Positions 17,796 through 27,161 of a DNA stretch of 64,000 nt are shown in pieces. The first letter of the stretch is position 1. Each line of letters begins with the position of its first letter. The notes beneath the pieces are model-generated. The model was given only the letters and a program-made list of their open reading frames with translations, did not search any database and was not told the origin of the DNA. Both the position numbers and the translations under genes were made by a program. This stretch comes from Chroococcidiopsis sp. CCMEE 29 (GTDB taxonomy: Bacteria; Cyanobacteriota; Cyanobacteriia; Cyanobacteriales; Chroococcidiopsidaceae), in NCBI RefSeq assembly GCF_023558375.1, contig NZ_CP083761.1, positions 2,226,001 to 2,290,000 on the forward strand, given 5' to 3'.

Positions 17796-20700
17796 ACCTG
17801 TGCCTGTGCCTGCTGAAGTTCTAATTGCAAAGCACTCTTGACTCTGGCAAATTCAGCTTCAAGCTGCGGCAGTTTGTCTATTACACTTTTAGTATCTCCC
17901 CTATGACTGATTACTTCCAACTCTTGGCAAAGATTTGCCAGGTTTGTAGCGCCAAGGGTGGCACTGCTTGACTTCAGATTGTGGGCTGTCCGACGTAAAG
18001 CGATCGCATCCGTTTGGGTAATTGCTGTAGCGATCGCCTGTATAAGTTTTGGCGCATCTTCCAGGTAGCAATCAATCATCTCAGCCACAATTTCCGAGGC
18101 ATTTTCACCACCAACCATCTCCCGGAATGATTGCAGTACTTTGGAATTGATAGGGGCGAGGGGCGAGGAAGAGGACGCGGTGACGCGGTGACTTAGGGGA
18201 ATTTCTCCCCCTGCTCTCAAAAGCTCCCCTGCATTTCTTTTCAAAGCTTGGATGAGTTCCTCCAGCCGAATGGGTTTGCTCACGTAATCGTCCATACCTG
18301 CATTCAGGCACTCTTCTCGGTCCCCTTGCATGGCATTAGCGGTCATCGCAATAATTCGCGGACGTGCGGTTTCAGGCCATTCCTGACAAATTCGGCGAGT
18401 TGCTGTCAAACCATCCATTTTTGGCATTTGCACATCCATCAGCACTACGTCATAAACGAGTCGCTGTAGAGCTTCTAGTACTTCTAGTCCATTACTAGCC
18501 ACATCGGCTTGATAGCCTATTTTTTGCAGTAAGTGCAAGGCTACTTTTTGATTCACTATATTGTCTTCAGCTAACAGAATTCGGAGAGGTAACTGTGGCG
18601 CTAGTTGCTGATTGCTTTGAGCTGGAATTGAGCGAGCAGGCTTTACCTGAATCAATGATTCATCTAGAATCTGGTTCAAGACATTGTAAAGATGAGATTG
18701 TTTGATCGGTTTAGTTAGCAAGGCGGCGAAGTTGACTGCTGGTGCATTACTACTAGTTTCTGGGCTACCAATAGAGGTCAACATAACTAAAGGTAACTTT
18801 TGGTAATCAAGCTGTTTATGGATTTCTGCTGCCAGAGTCAAACCATCCATTCGGGGCATCTGCATATCTAGAATTGCTAGATCAAATGGCTTCTTTTTCC
18901 CGATCCATTCGAGGGCTTCAGCGCCAGATTCAGCTACTGTAGTGACCATTCCCCAAGCTTTTGCTTGCAGCGTCAAAATTTGCCGATTAGTAGCATTATC
19001 ATCCACAATCAACAGTTGCTTTCCATTTAAGTGGTGCTGGAGTTCAGATTCAGTAGCTAATGAATTGGGCGCTGATGCAGCAACTACAGTGAAATAAAAA
19101 GTAGCTCCCTGCTCGGGTAAAGGCAGGTTCAAATGTGAGGGAGTTTCCCAGTTAGGAGGTGGGTTTCCTCCTAAAGCACCCCTACTTTCAACCCACATCC
19201 GACCACCCATCATTTCACTTAACTGTTTGCCAATTGCTAAACCCAATCCAGTTCCACCATACTGACGAGTGGTAGAAGCATCGACTTGACTGAAGGGTTT
19301 GAACAAGCGGTCTATCCGATCTGGGGGAATACCGATGCCAGTGTCTCTAACAGCAAATTGAATTTCATAAGAGAGGTGAGGAGCGAGGGGCGTAGACGCG
19401 CAAGCGGCTTCTCGAAGAGTGGGGCGAGCGGAAGAGTTGAAAGCTAACAATTCCTCCCTAGTTCCTCTATCTAATTGTCGAGCAGTTACTGATACTAAGA
19501 CTTCCCCAGTGTCTGTAAACTTGACTGCATTACTGAGTAAGTTGGTGAGAACTTGGCGCAAGCGGGTGGCATCTCCCACTATCGTTCTGGGAGTTTGAGG
19601 ATCAATGGTATAGGCTAATTCAATACTTTTTTCTGCTGCCTTAAAAGCTATTAGCTCGAGGGATTCTTCAATACAATTTTGGAGATTAAAAGTATGCTGT
19701 TCTAGCTCTAGCTTGCCTGACTCAATTTTTGAGAGATCAAGAATATCATTGATCAGCGCTAATAAAGCATCGCCACTGTTCTGAACTGTTTCTACAAAAT
19801 CACGTTGCTGTGGCTTTAACTGGGTGTTGAGTAACAGATCCGTCATGCCGATGATGGCATTCATTGGGGTACGGATTTCGTGGCTCATATTTGCTAGGAA
19901 TTGGCTCTTAACACGAGTAGCGGTTTCAGCAGCTGCCTTCGCCTTTTCCAGCTCAAGATTTGCCTGGGATAATTCCTGAGTCCGCTCAACTAGCGCCTGT
20001 TGCCCAAAATACTGCTCCGTAATATCTTCTAATATCCACAGGCGACCAGTTACGTCGCATACACGAGTAGGCGTGCTAGAGATGCTTAGTACCTTTGGCT
20101 GTGGTTGGCTAAAAATCCAGTGCCAGTTACGAATTTCTGGCTGAGGCTGAGAGAAAAATTGTGCTGCCTGTGTGGCAATTTCTGTTTGATTATCAGTACT
20201 CGTGCGTAACATCGCCATTGCCTGAGCGAGTACAGGCGGCTCTACAGCTCCTGGAGCAAGTCCTAGTTGCGTAGCAGCTGCTTGATTGATCCAGCCCTGC
20301 TCACCGCTCTCATCAACGAATACTACTCCCTGATGAATTGTCTCTAGCATGGCACCAAACCGTGCCTGTAGCTGAGCAAGGTGTAATGTGCGATCGCTGA
20401 ACTGTAGTAGGGTGCGTAATTGACCGAGTAGCGACTCAATAAAGTCTCTCAAGTAGGATGAAATATCAGTCCGGCGATGCCAAATTAGCAGGATAGCTCC
20501 CTCTCTGGCATCGCATAATGGCAGAGGCAGCACGGCAAGGGACTGGGTTCCTTGAGCTAGTAAGACATGGGAAGCAGCAGGAGTAGAGGGATAGTTGGGA
20601 TAGTACAGGCAGCATTTCTGAGCGATCGCCTGAGCAAACAATGTCGGAGTTGTCAGTTGATCGGGGAGAGTTTTTGGCGGCAGAGACACTAATACTTCAG

Positions 20701-21205
20701 CTGTAACTTCGTCGAGTTGCCGGAGAGCGATCGCTGCGTCAGCACGGGCAAAATCGCTTAGTAAGGTAAGGGCTTGACTGATAACTGTATTTGGTGTTGC
20801 AGTTGTATCGGCATCCGAGAGCGTAGCAAGTACAGATTGAGCAGCTAACCGCCACTCAATCCTTCGCAAAAATCTACCGATTACGATGCCAAACACAGCT
20901 ATAAAGCCTAGTTCAATTCCCTGCCGCGTCTGATTAAGTCCATCGCTATGCAGCAGCCCTATTAACAGCGTGCCAAGCCCGATAAATAGTGCAACTTGCA
21001 GGGTTGGCAAGGGCAACATTGTGCAGAAACACAAGAAACCCAGTGCTAGTAGCTGGGGTGTCCATCCATCTAGCACGCCCAACCCGACGAGTAATATTAT
21101 TAGCCCTACCAAGAAGGGTCTAAACGTCGGTAGCCAATCCGGGTGATGTAGAAACCCTCTACCTGAATGTTTGTGCTTAAGCGGCGAGACATGAGGCGAT
21201 CGCAT
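17792..21205 (-). CDS. membrane-bound BarA-like hybrid kinase: TM-PAS-HisKA-HATPase-REC-REC-Hpt
   Basis: An 1137-residue protein with ATG at 21205, overlapping the RsbQ-like gene by 29 bases. About four membrane helices (residues 28-115) are followed by a GAF-like region (about 120-270), a PAS region, a coiled segment ([20 protein letters not shown]) and HisKA with [16 protein letters not shown]. The ATPase domain ([21 protein letters not shown]), two receivers ([24 protein letters not shown]) and an Hpt domain with [16 protein letters not shown] complete a full internal phosphorelay. Two linkers contain repeat-derived peptides ([13 protein letters not shown] and [12 protein letters not shown]). 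It is placed directly after an RsbQ-like hydrolase, which suggests a small-molecule or energy-stress input. Confidence 0.94.
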   Translation of the reverse strand: MRSPHVSPLKHKHSGRGFLHHPDWLPTFRPFLVGLIILLVGLGVLDGWTPQLLALGFLCFCTMLPLPTLQVALFIGLGTLLIGLLHSDGLNQTRQGIELGFIAVFGIVIGRFLRRIEWRLAAQSVLATLSDADTTATPNTVISQALTLLSDFARADAAIALRQLDEVTAEVLVSLPPKTLPDQLTTPTLFAQAIAQKCCLYYPNYPSTPAASHVLLAQGTQSLAVLPLPLCDAREGAILLIWHRRTDISSYLRDFIESLLGQLRTLLQFSDRTLHLAQLQARFGAMLETIHQGVVFVDESGEQGWINQAAATQLGLAPGAVEPPVLAQAMAMLRTSTDNQTEIATQAAQFFSQPQPEIRNWHWIFSQPQPKVLSISSTPTRVCDVTGRLWILEDITEQYFGQQALVERTQELSQANLELEKAKAAAETATRVKSQFLANMSHEIRTPMNAIIGMTDLLLNTQLKPQQRDFVETVQNSGDALLALINDILDLSKIESGKLELEQHTFNLQNCIEESLELIAFKAAEKSIELAYTIDPQTPRTIVGDATRLRQVLTNLLSNAVKFTDTGEVLVSVTARQLDRGTREELLAFNSSARPTLREAACASTPLAPHLSYEIQFAVRDTGIGIPPDRIDRLFKPFSQVDASTTRQYGGTGLGLAIGKQLSEMMGGRMWVESRGALGGNPPPNWETPSHLNLPLPEQGATFYFTVVAASAPNSLATESELQHHLNGKQLLIVDDNATNRQILTLQAKAWGMVTTVAESGAEALEWIGKKKPFDLAILDMQMPRMDGLTLAAEIHKQLDYQKLPLVMLTSIGSPETSSNAPAVNFAALLTKPIKQSHLYNVLNQILDESLIQVKPARSIPAQSNQQLAPQLPLRILLAEDNIVNQKVALHLLQKIGYQADVASNGLEVLEALQRLVYDVVLMDVQMPKMDGLTATRRICQEWPETARPRIIAMTANAMQGDREECLNAGMDDYVSKPIRLEELIQALKRNAGELLRAGGEIPLSHRVTASSSSPLAPINSKVLQSFREMVGGENASEIVAEMIDCYLEDAPKLIQAIATAITQTDAIALRRTAHNLKSSSATLGATNLANLCQELEVISHRGDTKSVIDKLPQLEAEFARVKSALQLELQQAQAQV
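18152..18215 (-). repeat. repeat DNA in frame in the REC2-Hpt linker
   Basis: A GGGGCGAGGGGCGAGG / GACGCGGTGACGCGGTGA stretch encodes the [12 protein letters not shown] linker. The same GACGCGG style of short repeat is typical of intergenic DNA in filamentous cyanobacteria. Confidence 0.5.
19374..19436 (-). repeat. repeat DNA in frame in the HATPase domain loop
   Basis: The segment around GCGTAGACGCGCAAGCGGC and TTCTCGAAGAGTGGGGCGA encodes the hydrophilic [17 protein letters not shown] insert, between two conserved β-strands of the ATPase domain. The frame is preserved. Confidence 0.5.
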
Positions 21206-21977
21206 TTGTTACCACGTCGGGAGCGCTGAGATGAGGAAAGTGTCCTTGCGCGTTGATCTGAATGAGCTGACTTTGGGGAATGTTCTGTGCCATATATTGA
21301 CCGACTTCAAGTGGCACAGCAATGTCATTATTCGACTGCAAAATCACTGTGGGTACATTTAGTCGCGGCAATTCCTTGCGGTGATCTGACTGGAAAATCA
21401 CACGAGCTACAGCCTGCGCGATGTCGGGACGGATAGCCGAGAGACTATTTGCAAACTCAATTGCCAGCTCAGGTTTATCCGGGTTATCCATTGCTAGGGT
21501 TGCAAAGCCGCTTGCCCAAGCATAGTAGTTGGCTGACATGGCTGCATAGATGGCATCCAGGTCAGACTGCTCGAATCCCCCAACATATCCATCATCATTA
21601 AGATAACGAGGAGACGCACCAACAAAGATCAGTTTGTTGAAGCACTGAGGCTCTACCAGAGCTGCCAGCAGGCTAACCATTCCACTGACCGAGTGACCAA
21701 CCAAAATTGTTTTGGTTAACTTTAACTCGTCACACAAATCTAGTAGATCCTCAGCATAACTATAGAGGGTACTGTAGCGATGCGGACTATAGGCAGAAAA
21801 ATCTGATTTACCCGCCCCTACATGATCGAACAGTACAATCTGAAAATCAGACGCGAAAGGTGCTATCTGATGTCGCCAAGCAGTTTGATCTGTACCGAAG
21901 CCGTGGGCAAAAATGATAGTTTGGCTGCCATTACCAAGGATATTTACATTATTACGCTTTAGGATGCTAGTTACCAT
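21177..21977 (-). CDS. RsbQ-like α/β hydrolase
   Basis: A 266-residue protein with ATG at 21977. The oxyanion motif is AHGFGTDQ, the nucleophile Ser96 lies in VGHSVSGM, Asp218 in SNNDIAVP and His246 in GHFPHLS, so the triad is complete. [11 protein letters not shown] and the lid region [15 protein letters not shown] are characteristic of RsbQ and of its plant relatives D14/KAI2, which bind small signal molecules in a closed pocket. In Bacillus RsbQ is needed by RsbP, a PAS-PP2C phosphatase in energy-stress signalling. Here the gene overlaps a hybrid kinase instead, so it probably supplies or senses that kinase's ligand. It is the first gene of the five-gene reverse-strand operon. Confidence 0.9.
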   Translation of the reverse strand: MVTSILKRNNVNILGNGSQTIIFAHGFGTDQTAWRHQIAPFASDFQIVLFDHVGAGKSDFSAYSPHRYSTLYSYAEDLLDLCDELKLTKTILVGHSVSGMVSLLAALVEPQCFNKLIFVGASPRYLNDDGYVGGFEQSDLDAIYAAMSANYYAWASGFATLAMDNPDKPELAIEFANSLSAIRPDIAQAVARVIFQSDHRKELPRLNVPTVILQSNNDIAVPLEVGQYMAQNIPQSQLIQINAQGHFPHLSAPDVVTNAIASCLAA

Positions 21978-22318
21978 AGGTCGGGGCTGATTGGCAACCT
22001 GTAAGTAAAGACAAAAATCTAGAAACTTAGCTACTGGTGCGTCAGCTCCTGCTGTCTTTAGATAACACTAGCGCACTCGCTGGATAAGACACAGTAACTT
22101 GAATAAAATTGATACATTTTATCAAGATAAAATTGCTGATTGTGAAGTTAAATAACAACTGAAGATAGAGTTTTACTGCGCTGCATTAAAAGCCTGCTTG
22201 AGGATGATTTTGCAAAAGTTTTTCACAGGGTAATTTCATTGGTTGATTACTCTTTTTTCAGGCATAACAATCTCGGAGCTACCATTTTCGGTTATACCGG
22301 CTACAAATTAATCGGCTA

Positions 22319-22411
22319 TATAGCAATCCTAAATAAATTGTGAGATGTGGGATGGGCATCTTGCCTGTGCAGGCTGGAAGCCTGCCCCACAAATCAAATT
22401 AGATTGCTATA
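22319..22411. repeat. 93-bp palindromic MITE-like element
   Basis: TATAGCAATC (22319-22328) and GATTGCTATA (22402-22411) are perfect terminal inverted repeats. Between them GTGGGATGGGCATCTTGCC and GGCTGGAAGCCTGCCCCAC form a second nested inverted repeat (TGTGGG.../...CCCACA). This layout matches small non-autonomous palindromes dispersed in cyanobacterial genomes. Confidence 0.65.
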
Positions 22412-22437
22412 AGGTACTTACAGCAAGAGTTTCTCAA

Positions 22438-22467
22438 TCCAAAATCTAAAATCCAAAATCCAAAATA
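22438..22467. repeat. AAAATCC/AAAATCT heptamer tandem repeat (STRR)
   Basis: Four imperfect heptamers of AATCCAA type lie in tandem. The same unit recurs at 26035-26066 and 26105-26129. Such short tandemly repeated heptamers are typical of heterocystous and related cyanobacteria. Confidence 0.7.
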
Positions 22468-22608
22468 GTTGTTTTACTCTTAATTAGAACTCGATGCTGT
22501 GCTAATGTATTAAAGGAGAATCAATTCGGTTGCAGTGTTTGTTTTCAGTATTGACAGGCTTCTCTCCGATATCCAGATCTCTACACCCTCTGATTTTGGA
22601 GACAATCT

Positions 22609-22905
22609 ATGTCACTTTATATCGGTAATTTATCCTACGAGGTCACCCAAGAAGACCTAAGTGCTGTCTTTGCAGAATATGGTTCTGTAAAGCGGGTGCA
22701 GCTGCCTACTGACCGTGAAACAGGTCGGATGCGCGGCTTTGGTTTTGTGGAAATGGATACAGATGCTGAAGAAGCGGCTGCCATTGAAGCCCTTGATGGT
22801 GCTGAATGGATGGGTCGTACTCTGAAAGTTAATAAGGCAAAGCCCAGGGAAGACAGAGATTCGTCTGGTGGGAACCGGAGAAACAACTTCTCTCGCCGCT
22901 ACTAA
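22609..22905 (+). CDS. RRM-type RNA-binding protein (cyanobacterial Rbp)
   Basis: A 98-residue protein with ATG at 22609. It is a single RNA recognition motif with RNP2 LYIGNLSY (residues 3-10) and RNP1 RGFGFVEM (42-49), then a short Gly/Arg/Asn tail (SSGGNRRNNFSRRY). This is the typical build of cyanobacterial Rbp proteins, which bind single-stranded RNA and are often cold-induced or involved in mRNA localisation. The gene is monocistronic, with a clear terminator 32 bases downstream and a long AT-rich leader. Confidence 0.96.
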   Translation: MSLYIGNLSYEVTQEDLSAVFAEYGSVKRVQLPTDRETGRMRGFGFVEMDTDAEEAAAIEALDGAEWMGRTLKVNKAKPREDRDSSGGNRRNNFSRRY

Positions 22906-22936
22906 GCTTTGAAGCAAAACGAAATTTAATCTAAAG

Positions 22937-22966
22937 AGGTTCAAGTAACAATGCTTGAGCCTTTTT
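22937..22966 (+). terminator. rho-independent terminator of rbp
   Basis: AGGTTCAAG (22937-22945) pairs over 9 bp (one G-T) with CTTGAGCCT (22954-22962) around an 8-base loop, followed by TTTTT. Confidence 0.88.
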
Positions 22967-23011
22967 AACATGTCATACCAAGCCCGTCTAATTGCCCATA
23001 ACTAAAGTTTT

Positions 23012-23037
23012 CTCCGCGTCCCCGCGTCTCCGCGTCT
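23012..23037. repeat. CCGCGTCT/CCGCGTCC short tandem repeat
   Basis: Three near-identical octamers (CTCCGCGT, CCCCGCGT, CTCCGCGT) lie in tandem between the convergent rbp and DUF4336 genes. Confidence 0.6.
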
Positions 23038-23069
23038 GCCTAACTATGGTTATTTAACCAGAGATGATA

Positions 23070-24299
23070 TCATACCTTCTCCTTCGCTGGCGACGCGATC
23101 CCGCGCCTAATCAGCTCCTCCTCAAGTTCTCTTAGGAATTCAAAATCCTCTTCGGGTAGGGGCTGATTTCCATGCTCAAATAATCGATGCTCTAGGAAAG
23201 CGAATGCCTGCCGGAACTGACGCGGACCTGCCTCGACCGGCGAGTCAAAGTGACAGGGAATAATTCGCTGGAAATCCCACAGCGCTACTTTGTCTGCCCA
23301 GTCAAGTACTTGTCTCGGTGCCTGGCTAAGAATGAGGGTTTGCAGAATTGGTGCCACAAACAAACGCCCGCCTCCTCGGAGAGCATCGAATGACTGCTTC
23401 CAGTTATCTTTCCATCTGAACGGGAACAAACCAAAATACGCCTTCCTTGACCAGTTCGACGCTTTGAGGGCATCGCGAAACGCCTGCCTCAATCCAATCA
23501 TCTCCATTGCACTGGGACGGAAGTAAACCGCAAACAGCGAGATGCGCTGCCATCCCTTGCGACGGCTTGCTTCACTATCCTCGGTCGCATCGAACGCATT
23601 GTCCCTGGCGTGAAACAGTAAAGGATATGGGTCAAGTTGGACAATTGCTGGCGGGTCTTCTGGTACGGACAGCACTGTGTCGGTCACAAGCAGCGTGCGC
23701 GATCGCTTGTGAAATAAAGCGACTTCCCCAAACGACCCTCGCCCAAGATCGATGTCTAAAATCTCATAGTCAAACTCATTAGCAAAAGGGGCTTTGGTGC
23801 TGTCCGCAGGAAGCACCCTAGTTCGTCTGGATGGAAAGCCAAGCCAACTCAGCGGCAGGTTCAGCGGGAAGCTCCACTGGTTCGGAGCTACGAAGACTTG
23901 CGCGTTCGGAAAGCGTCTAGCGAAGGGACCCACGAAAACCTTGTGTTCTAAGCCAGAGGCGGTTGGTAAGATAATGTACTTGACATCGCCGTGCTTTGCC
24001 TCCAACTCTTTGACAAGCCTAATACACTCGGTCGTTGGAGCGACCGGCGCATAGACGAGGAGACCTCCTGCTTCCAGCTTAACGACGGTCATGCGAATCG
24101 GCACAACCGTATAGAGAATGCCCTGTAGCTGATCGAAGGTCCAGATTGTATCCTTAATCACTTCGTGGCGGAGTGTCCGTCGCTTGCCATATGGGTAGAG
24201 TGGTACAGCAAGCCAAAAGGGCCATGAAAAGTCTCTCGAACGGATGGAACGAACCTGCTGCCCTTGCTTCTCCTGCGCGTTCATCGTAGTTCTATCCAC
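23070..24299 (-). CDS. DUF4336 (metallo-β-lactamase-fold-like) protein
   Basis: About 409 residues. I start at GTG 24299 because AGGAGGT lies 6 bases upstream on the minus strand; ATG 24284 and TTG 24332 are less well placed. The protein is soluble and resembles the DUF4336 family of cyanobacteria and plants. It contains PLYPYGKRRTLRHEV, DTIWTFDQLQGILYTVVPIRMTVV, GGLLVYAPVAPT, KYIILPTASGLEHKVF and TLLVTDTVLS. These segments follow a metallo-β-lactamase-like fold, but the classical HxHxDH metal motif is absent, so enzyme activity is uncertain. No function is established. It is monocistronic and converges with rbp. Confidence 0.82.
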   Translation of the reverse strand: MDRTTMNAQEKQGQQVRSIRSRDFSWPFWLAVPLYPYGKRRTLRHEVIKDTIWTFDQLQGILYTVVPIRMTVVKLEAGGLLVYAPVAPTTECIRLVKELEAKHGDVKYIILPTASGLEHKVFVGPFARRFPNAQVFVAPNQWSFPLNLPLSWLGFPSRRTRVLPADSTKAPFANEFDYEILDIDLGRGSFGEVALFHKRSRTLLVTDTVLSVPEDPPAIVQLDPYPLLFHARDNAFDATEDSEASRRKGWQRISLFAVYFRPSAMEMIGLRQAFRDALKASNWSRKAYFGLFPFRWKDNWKQSFDALRGGGRLFVAPILQTLILSQAPRQVLDWADKVALWDFQRIIPCHFDSPVEAGPRQFRQAFAFLEHRLFEHGNQPLPEEDFEFLRELEEELIRRGIASPAKEKV

Positions 24300-24507
24300 T
24301 CCACGACCTCCTCCCGAATTCCCAAAGCTCAAAACGTTTGTATCTAATCTCCAAAAATCAGAGTTTAGACCAAGAGACTATCAATGTGCTGCACGGGGCG
24401 CAGCACCCAAATCACCTTAATTTCAGTATAAGTTAGGAGGAACGGTAGGAGAGCGGGTGGTTTCTAAATGGGAACTGACTACCTATGTTAATCTAGCTTG
24501 CATTGGG

Positions 24508-25107
24508 CTATACGCGAGCAAGGGTAACAATTTCTGCTTGATCTTGATATTTGCCCCGACGAGCTTCGTAACTGATAGCGCAAGGTTCTCCTTCCAAAAA
24601 CAGTAGTTGTACCACACCCTCATTGGCATAAATTCGACAGTCAGCACTGGAAGAATTAGAAAATTCTAGAGTCAAATGACCGCGCCAAGCACTTTCAGCC
24701 GGAGTTAGATTGGCTATTATGCCGCAACGTGCGTAAGTGCTTTTCCCGATACAGATTGCAGTAATATTCTCTGGAACCTGCAGTCTTTCAAGCGCCACCC
24801 CAAGACCATAGGAGTGAGCAGGCAGAATAAAATAACTGCCATTAGCATCTGTGTGAAGTGGTGTTGGTTCCAGATTTTGAGGATTAAAGTTTTTTGGATC
24901 AACGACAGTTCCAGGAATATGGCGAAAAATGCGGAACTCCACTGGAGAAAGGCGTATATCGTAGCCGTAGGAAGAAAGACCGTAACTGATCGCACGACGA
25001 AATGGTGAGGCTAGATCGGTCTTATATTCTCGGATTAGACTTGGCTCAAAGGGAGAAATCATACCCTTTTCAGCCATTTGAGCAATCCAGATATCGTTTT
25101 TGAGCAC
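24508..25107 (-). CDS. dcd: dCTP deaminase
   Basis: A 199-residue protein with ATG at 25107. It converts dCTP to dUTP and ammonia, feeding thymidylate synthesis. The family signature is complete: SYGYDIRLSP, then HSYGLGVALERLQVP, GKSTYARCGI with the catalytic region, TPAESAWRGHLTLEFSN and GVVQLLFLEG. The length equals the usual 190-205 residues. Monofunctional Dcd is the best call; the bifunctional dCTP deaminase/dUTPase variant of archaea cannot be excluded from sequence alone. The gene is separated by about 105 bases from the CobO-like gene on the same strand. Confidence 0.94.
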   Translation of the reverse strand: MLKNDIWIAQMAEKGMISPFEPSLIREYKTDLASPFRRAISYGLSSYGYDIRLSPVEFRIFRHIPGTVVDPKNFNPQNLEPTPLHTDANGSYFILPAHSYGLGVALERLQVPENITAICIGKSTYARCGIIANLTPAESAWRGHLTLEFSNSSSADCRIYANEGVVQLLFLEGEPCAISYEARRGKYQDQAEIVTLARV

Positions 25108-25212
25108 GGGGTTATAAGTAGTCCAAACCGGGATACTAGGATACTGTGAATTGGACTCTGAAATCTAGAGGTTTAATTAAAGAGTTGAATTTTGCAAGGG
25201 CGATCGCTGGTC

Positions 25213-25749
25213 TCATAACCGATGGCTTCGACGAATTTCTGTAATTTGATCGGCTACATCCAGCAGTGCTTGGGGCATCTCTGGTCCGGTCAGAATGATA
25301 TCCACATAACAAGGACGTTTTTCTAGAAAGGCTAACACCTCATCTTGTGGAATTAAGCCAAAGTTAATCGCTAAACTCAATTCATCCAGCAGGACTAGAG
25401 AATACTTTCCTTCGTCCACCACTTTTTGAGTATACTGCCAAAGTTCACTCAGAGAGTGGGTTTCTGCCTCATCCAATTGGGGAGTGTCAATGTAACGGGG
25501 TAGGTCGCAGCGAATCCAATCTAGGTTTTGCCCTAACTTTACCGGATGCTTGTGACCTTGACCAATTCCACCTTTAAGGAACTGAACGACTAAAACTGGA
25601 GTACCCTGACCAGCAATTCTCAGGGCTTGAGCGATTACGCTAGTAAAAAAGCTGCGGTGGGAGCAGGTGAAAACTTGCACCAATCCTTCAACCGGGTAGG
25701 GTTGGTTACAAGGAGATTGCAAGGCTGGGGTTTCTAGCTGGGCGACCAT
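25213..25749 (-). CDS. CobO/BtuR-like P-loop protein with degenerate Walker A
   Basis: About 178 residues from the ATG at 25749; an in-frame GTG at 25803 would add 18 residues. The fold matches corrinoid adenosyltransferase CobA/CobO: a first strand VQVFTCS, then VLVVQFLKGG, LDWIRCDL, Walker B-like YSLVLLDELSLAINFGL and the C-terminal DIILTGPEMPQALLDVADQITEI. The ATP-binding loop is odd. True CobO has GxGKGKT, while this protein has CSHRSFFTS, with no invariant Gly-Lys. It may have lost the cob(I)alamin adenosylation activity or use another nucleotide. Such degenerate copies occur in cyanobacteria, often annotated only as P-loop family. Confidence 0.8.
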   Translation of the reverse strand: MVAQLETPALQSPCNQPYPVEGLVQVFTCSHRSFFTSVIAQALRIAGQGTPVLVVQFLKGGIGQGHKHPVKLGQNLDWIRCDLPRYIDTPQLDEAETHSLSELWQYTQKVVDEGKYSLVLLDELSLAINFGLIPQDEVLAFLEKRPCYVDIILTGPEMPQALLDVADQITEIRRSHRL

Positions 25750-26187
25750 AGGGCGACTTTCCACCGATAACAAAGGATTTGCTGCTACAGAGTAGGGACA
25801 CACTGCCGTAAGCCCTTACTTGATATATAGCGTACTTTTTTAATTAGTCCCTTAATCAAACACTAGATATGTATATACGTCAACAGCTGGGCGATAGATA
25901 AATCTGAGTAAATATAGCTTATACTTCTGGCGCGAATCACCGCAGAAGGGGTAAGGGGGAAAAGAAGGGGTCAGGGGTTAGGGATCGGGGGTCAGGGATT
26001 AGAAGAGCAGGGGGAGTAGGGGGAGCAAGAGTGTAATCCAAAATCCAAAATCCAAAATCTAAAATTGTTTAACCCCTGACCCCTAGATTGATCTATGGGG
26101 TTTTAATCCAAAATCCAAAATCTAAAACTGTTTGACCCCTGACCCCTCTGAATGCTGTATCCTAAAAAGGTTTCAGAGGCAAAAGCA
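25750..26187. other. repeat-rich intergenic region upstream of rph
   Basis: This 438-base gap is mostly low-complexity repeats: G-rich GGGGTCAGGGGTTAGGG and GGGGGAGTAGGGGGAGC runs, AAAATCC heptamers, and a 43-bp imperfect direct repeat (26042-26084 and 26105-26147). No gene of convincing coding character is visible. Confidence 0.6.
25966..26147. repeat. inverted plus direct repeat cluster
   Basis: AGGGGTCAGGGGTTA (25966-25980) is the exact reverse complement of TAACCCCTGACCCCT (26070-26084), a 15-bp perfect inverted repeat. The second arm belongs to a 43-bp unit repeated at 26105-26147 with only a few changes (ATTGTTTAACC versus ACTGTTTGACC). Confidence 0.75.
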
Positions 26188-26916
26188 ATGTCCTGGCAGC
26201 GTCCAGATGGTCGGCAACCGGATCAAATGCGTCCTATCAGCTTTGAACAAGGCTTCACCCGCTTTGCAGTTGGTTCAGTTTTAGCGAAATGTGGCGATAC
26301 TCAAGTGCTTTGTAGTGTTACCGTACAGCCCGGAGTTCCTAAATTTTTGACAGGAACTGGCAGGGGATGGCTAACCGCTGAATACCGGATGCTGCCTGCA
26401 GCCACTCCTCAGCGTCAAGAGCGAGAATTGTTAAAATTGTCTGGGCGAACCCAGGAGATTCAACGGCTAATTGGACGCAGCTTACGAGCGGCGTTGGATT
26501 TAGAGGCACTGGGAGAACGCACACTGACGTTTGATGCGGATGTATTGCAAGCGGATGCTGGAACCAGAACAACAGCAATCACCGGGGGCTTTGTGGCTTT
26601 GGCAGATGCGATCGCTAATCTTTTACAGCAGGGAGTATTAGAGCGATCGCCCATTCGAGAGCAGGTAGCGGCCGTTTCAGTAGGGATATTGCAGGGAGAG
26701 CCGTTTTTGGATCTGAACTACATTGAGGACGTTGCAGCTGAGGTTGATTTTAATGTGGTGATGAATGATCGGTCAGGCATCATTGAAATTCAAGGAACAG
26801 CTGAATCACGCAGCTTTAGCCGCACCCAATTGAATCAGCTGATGGATGTGGCCCAAAAGGGAATTCAAGATTTGCTAGTAGCCCAGCGTCAAGCTTTGCA
26901 GGGTACAAGCCTTTAA
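26188..26916 (+). CDS. rph: ribonuclease PH (tRNA nucleotidyltransferase)
   Basis: A 242-residue protein from the ATG at 26188 (MSWQRPDGR), preferred over ATG 26152 because AGAGG lies 8 bases upstream and this matches the usual family start. It trims the 3' end of tRNA precursors phosphorolytically. Conserved parts present are [66 protein letters not shown] and [21 protein letters not shown]. It stands alone, behind the repeat-rich region. Confidence 0.95.
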   Translation: MSWQRPDGRQPDQMRPISFEQGFTRFAVGSVLAKCGDTQVLCSVTVQPGVPKFLTGTGRGWLTAEYRMLPAATPQRQERELLKLSGRTQEIQRLIGRSLRAALDLEALGERTLTFDADVLQADAGTRTTAITGGFVALADAIANLLQQGVLERSPIREQVAAVSVGILQGEPFLDLNYIEDVAAEVDFNVVMNDRSGIIEIQGTAESRSFSRTQLNQLMDVAQKGIQDLLVAQRQALQGTSL

Positions 26917-27161
26917 ATAAAGGAATGTGGCAAAACGTGAAGAATGATTTCATCCAAGTGGTAGTGCAATCAACCAAAGCAAAGTTTAGATCGTAGTGAG
27001 ACAGGGCAATACAAGCATTTTGACCAGTTTTACTGGGGCAAACTCCTCAGCAGTAGTGACTAGGAGGTCGTGAGACAATCTGAAACAATTGGACTCTCAA
27101 AATACTGTCCCAATCCTCGAAAATTAAGCAATAGCAAGCAACTTAAGGGAGACCATTAATT

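Larger units (their letters stand above)
21978..22608. other. 631-base intergenic region between divergent rsbQ-like operon and rbp
   Basis: It is AT-rich and must hold the promoters of both divergent transcripts, but I could not place either with confidence. It contains a palindromic repeat element (22319-22411), an AAAATCC heptamer run (22438-22467) and an AT-rich leader before the RNA-binding-protein gene, as is common for cold-responsive rbp genes. I see no further coding potential. Confidence 0.5.

Noticed and set aside
25804-26150. Possible CRISPR array suggested by repeated AAAATCC and GGGGTCAGGGG units
   Set aside because: Units are only 7-12 bases or one 43-base pair of copies, without regular unique spacers, and no cas genes are near.
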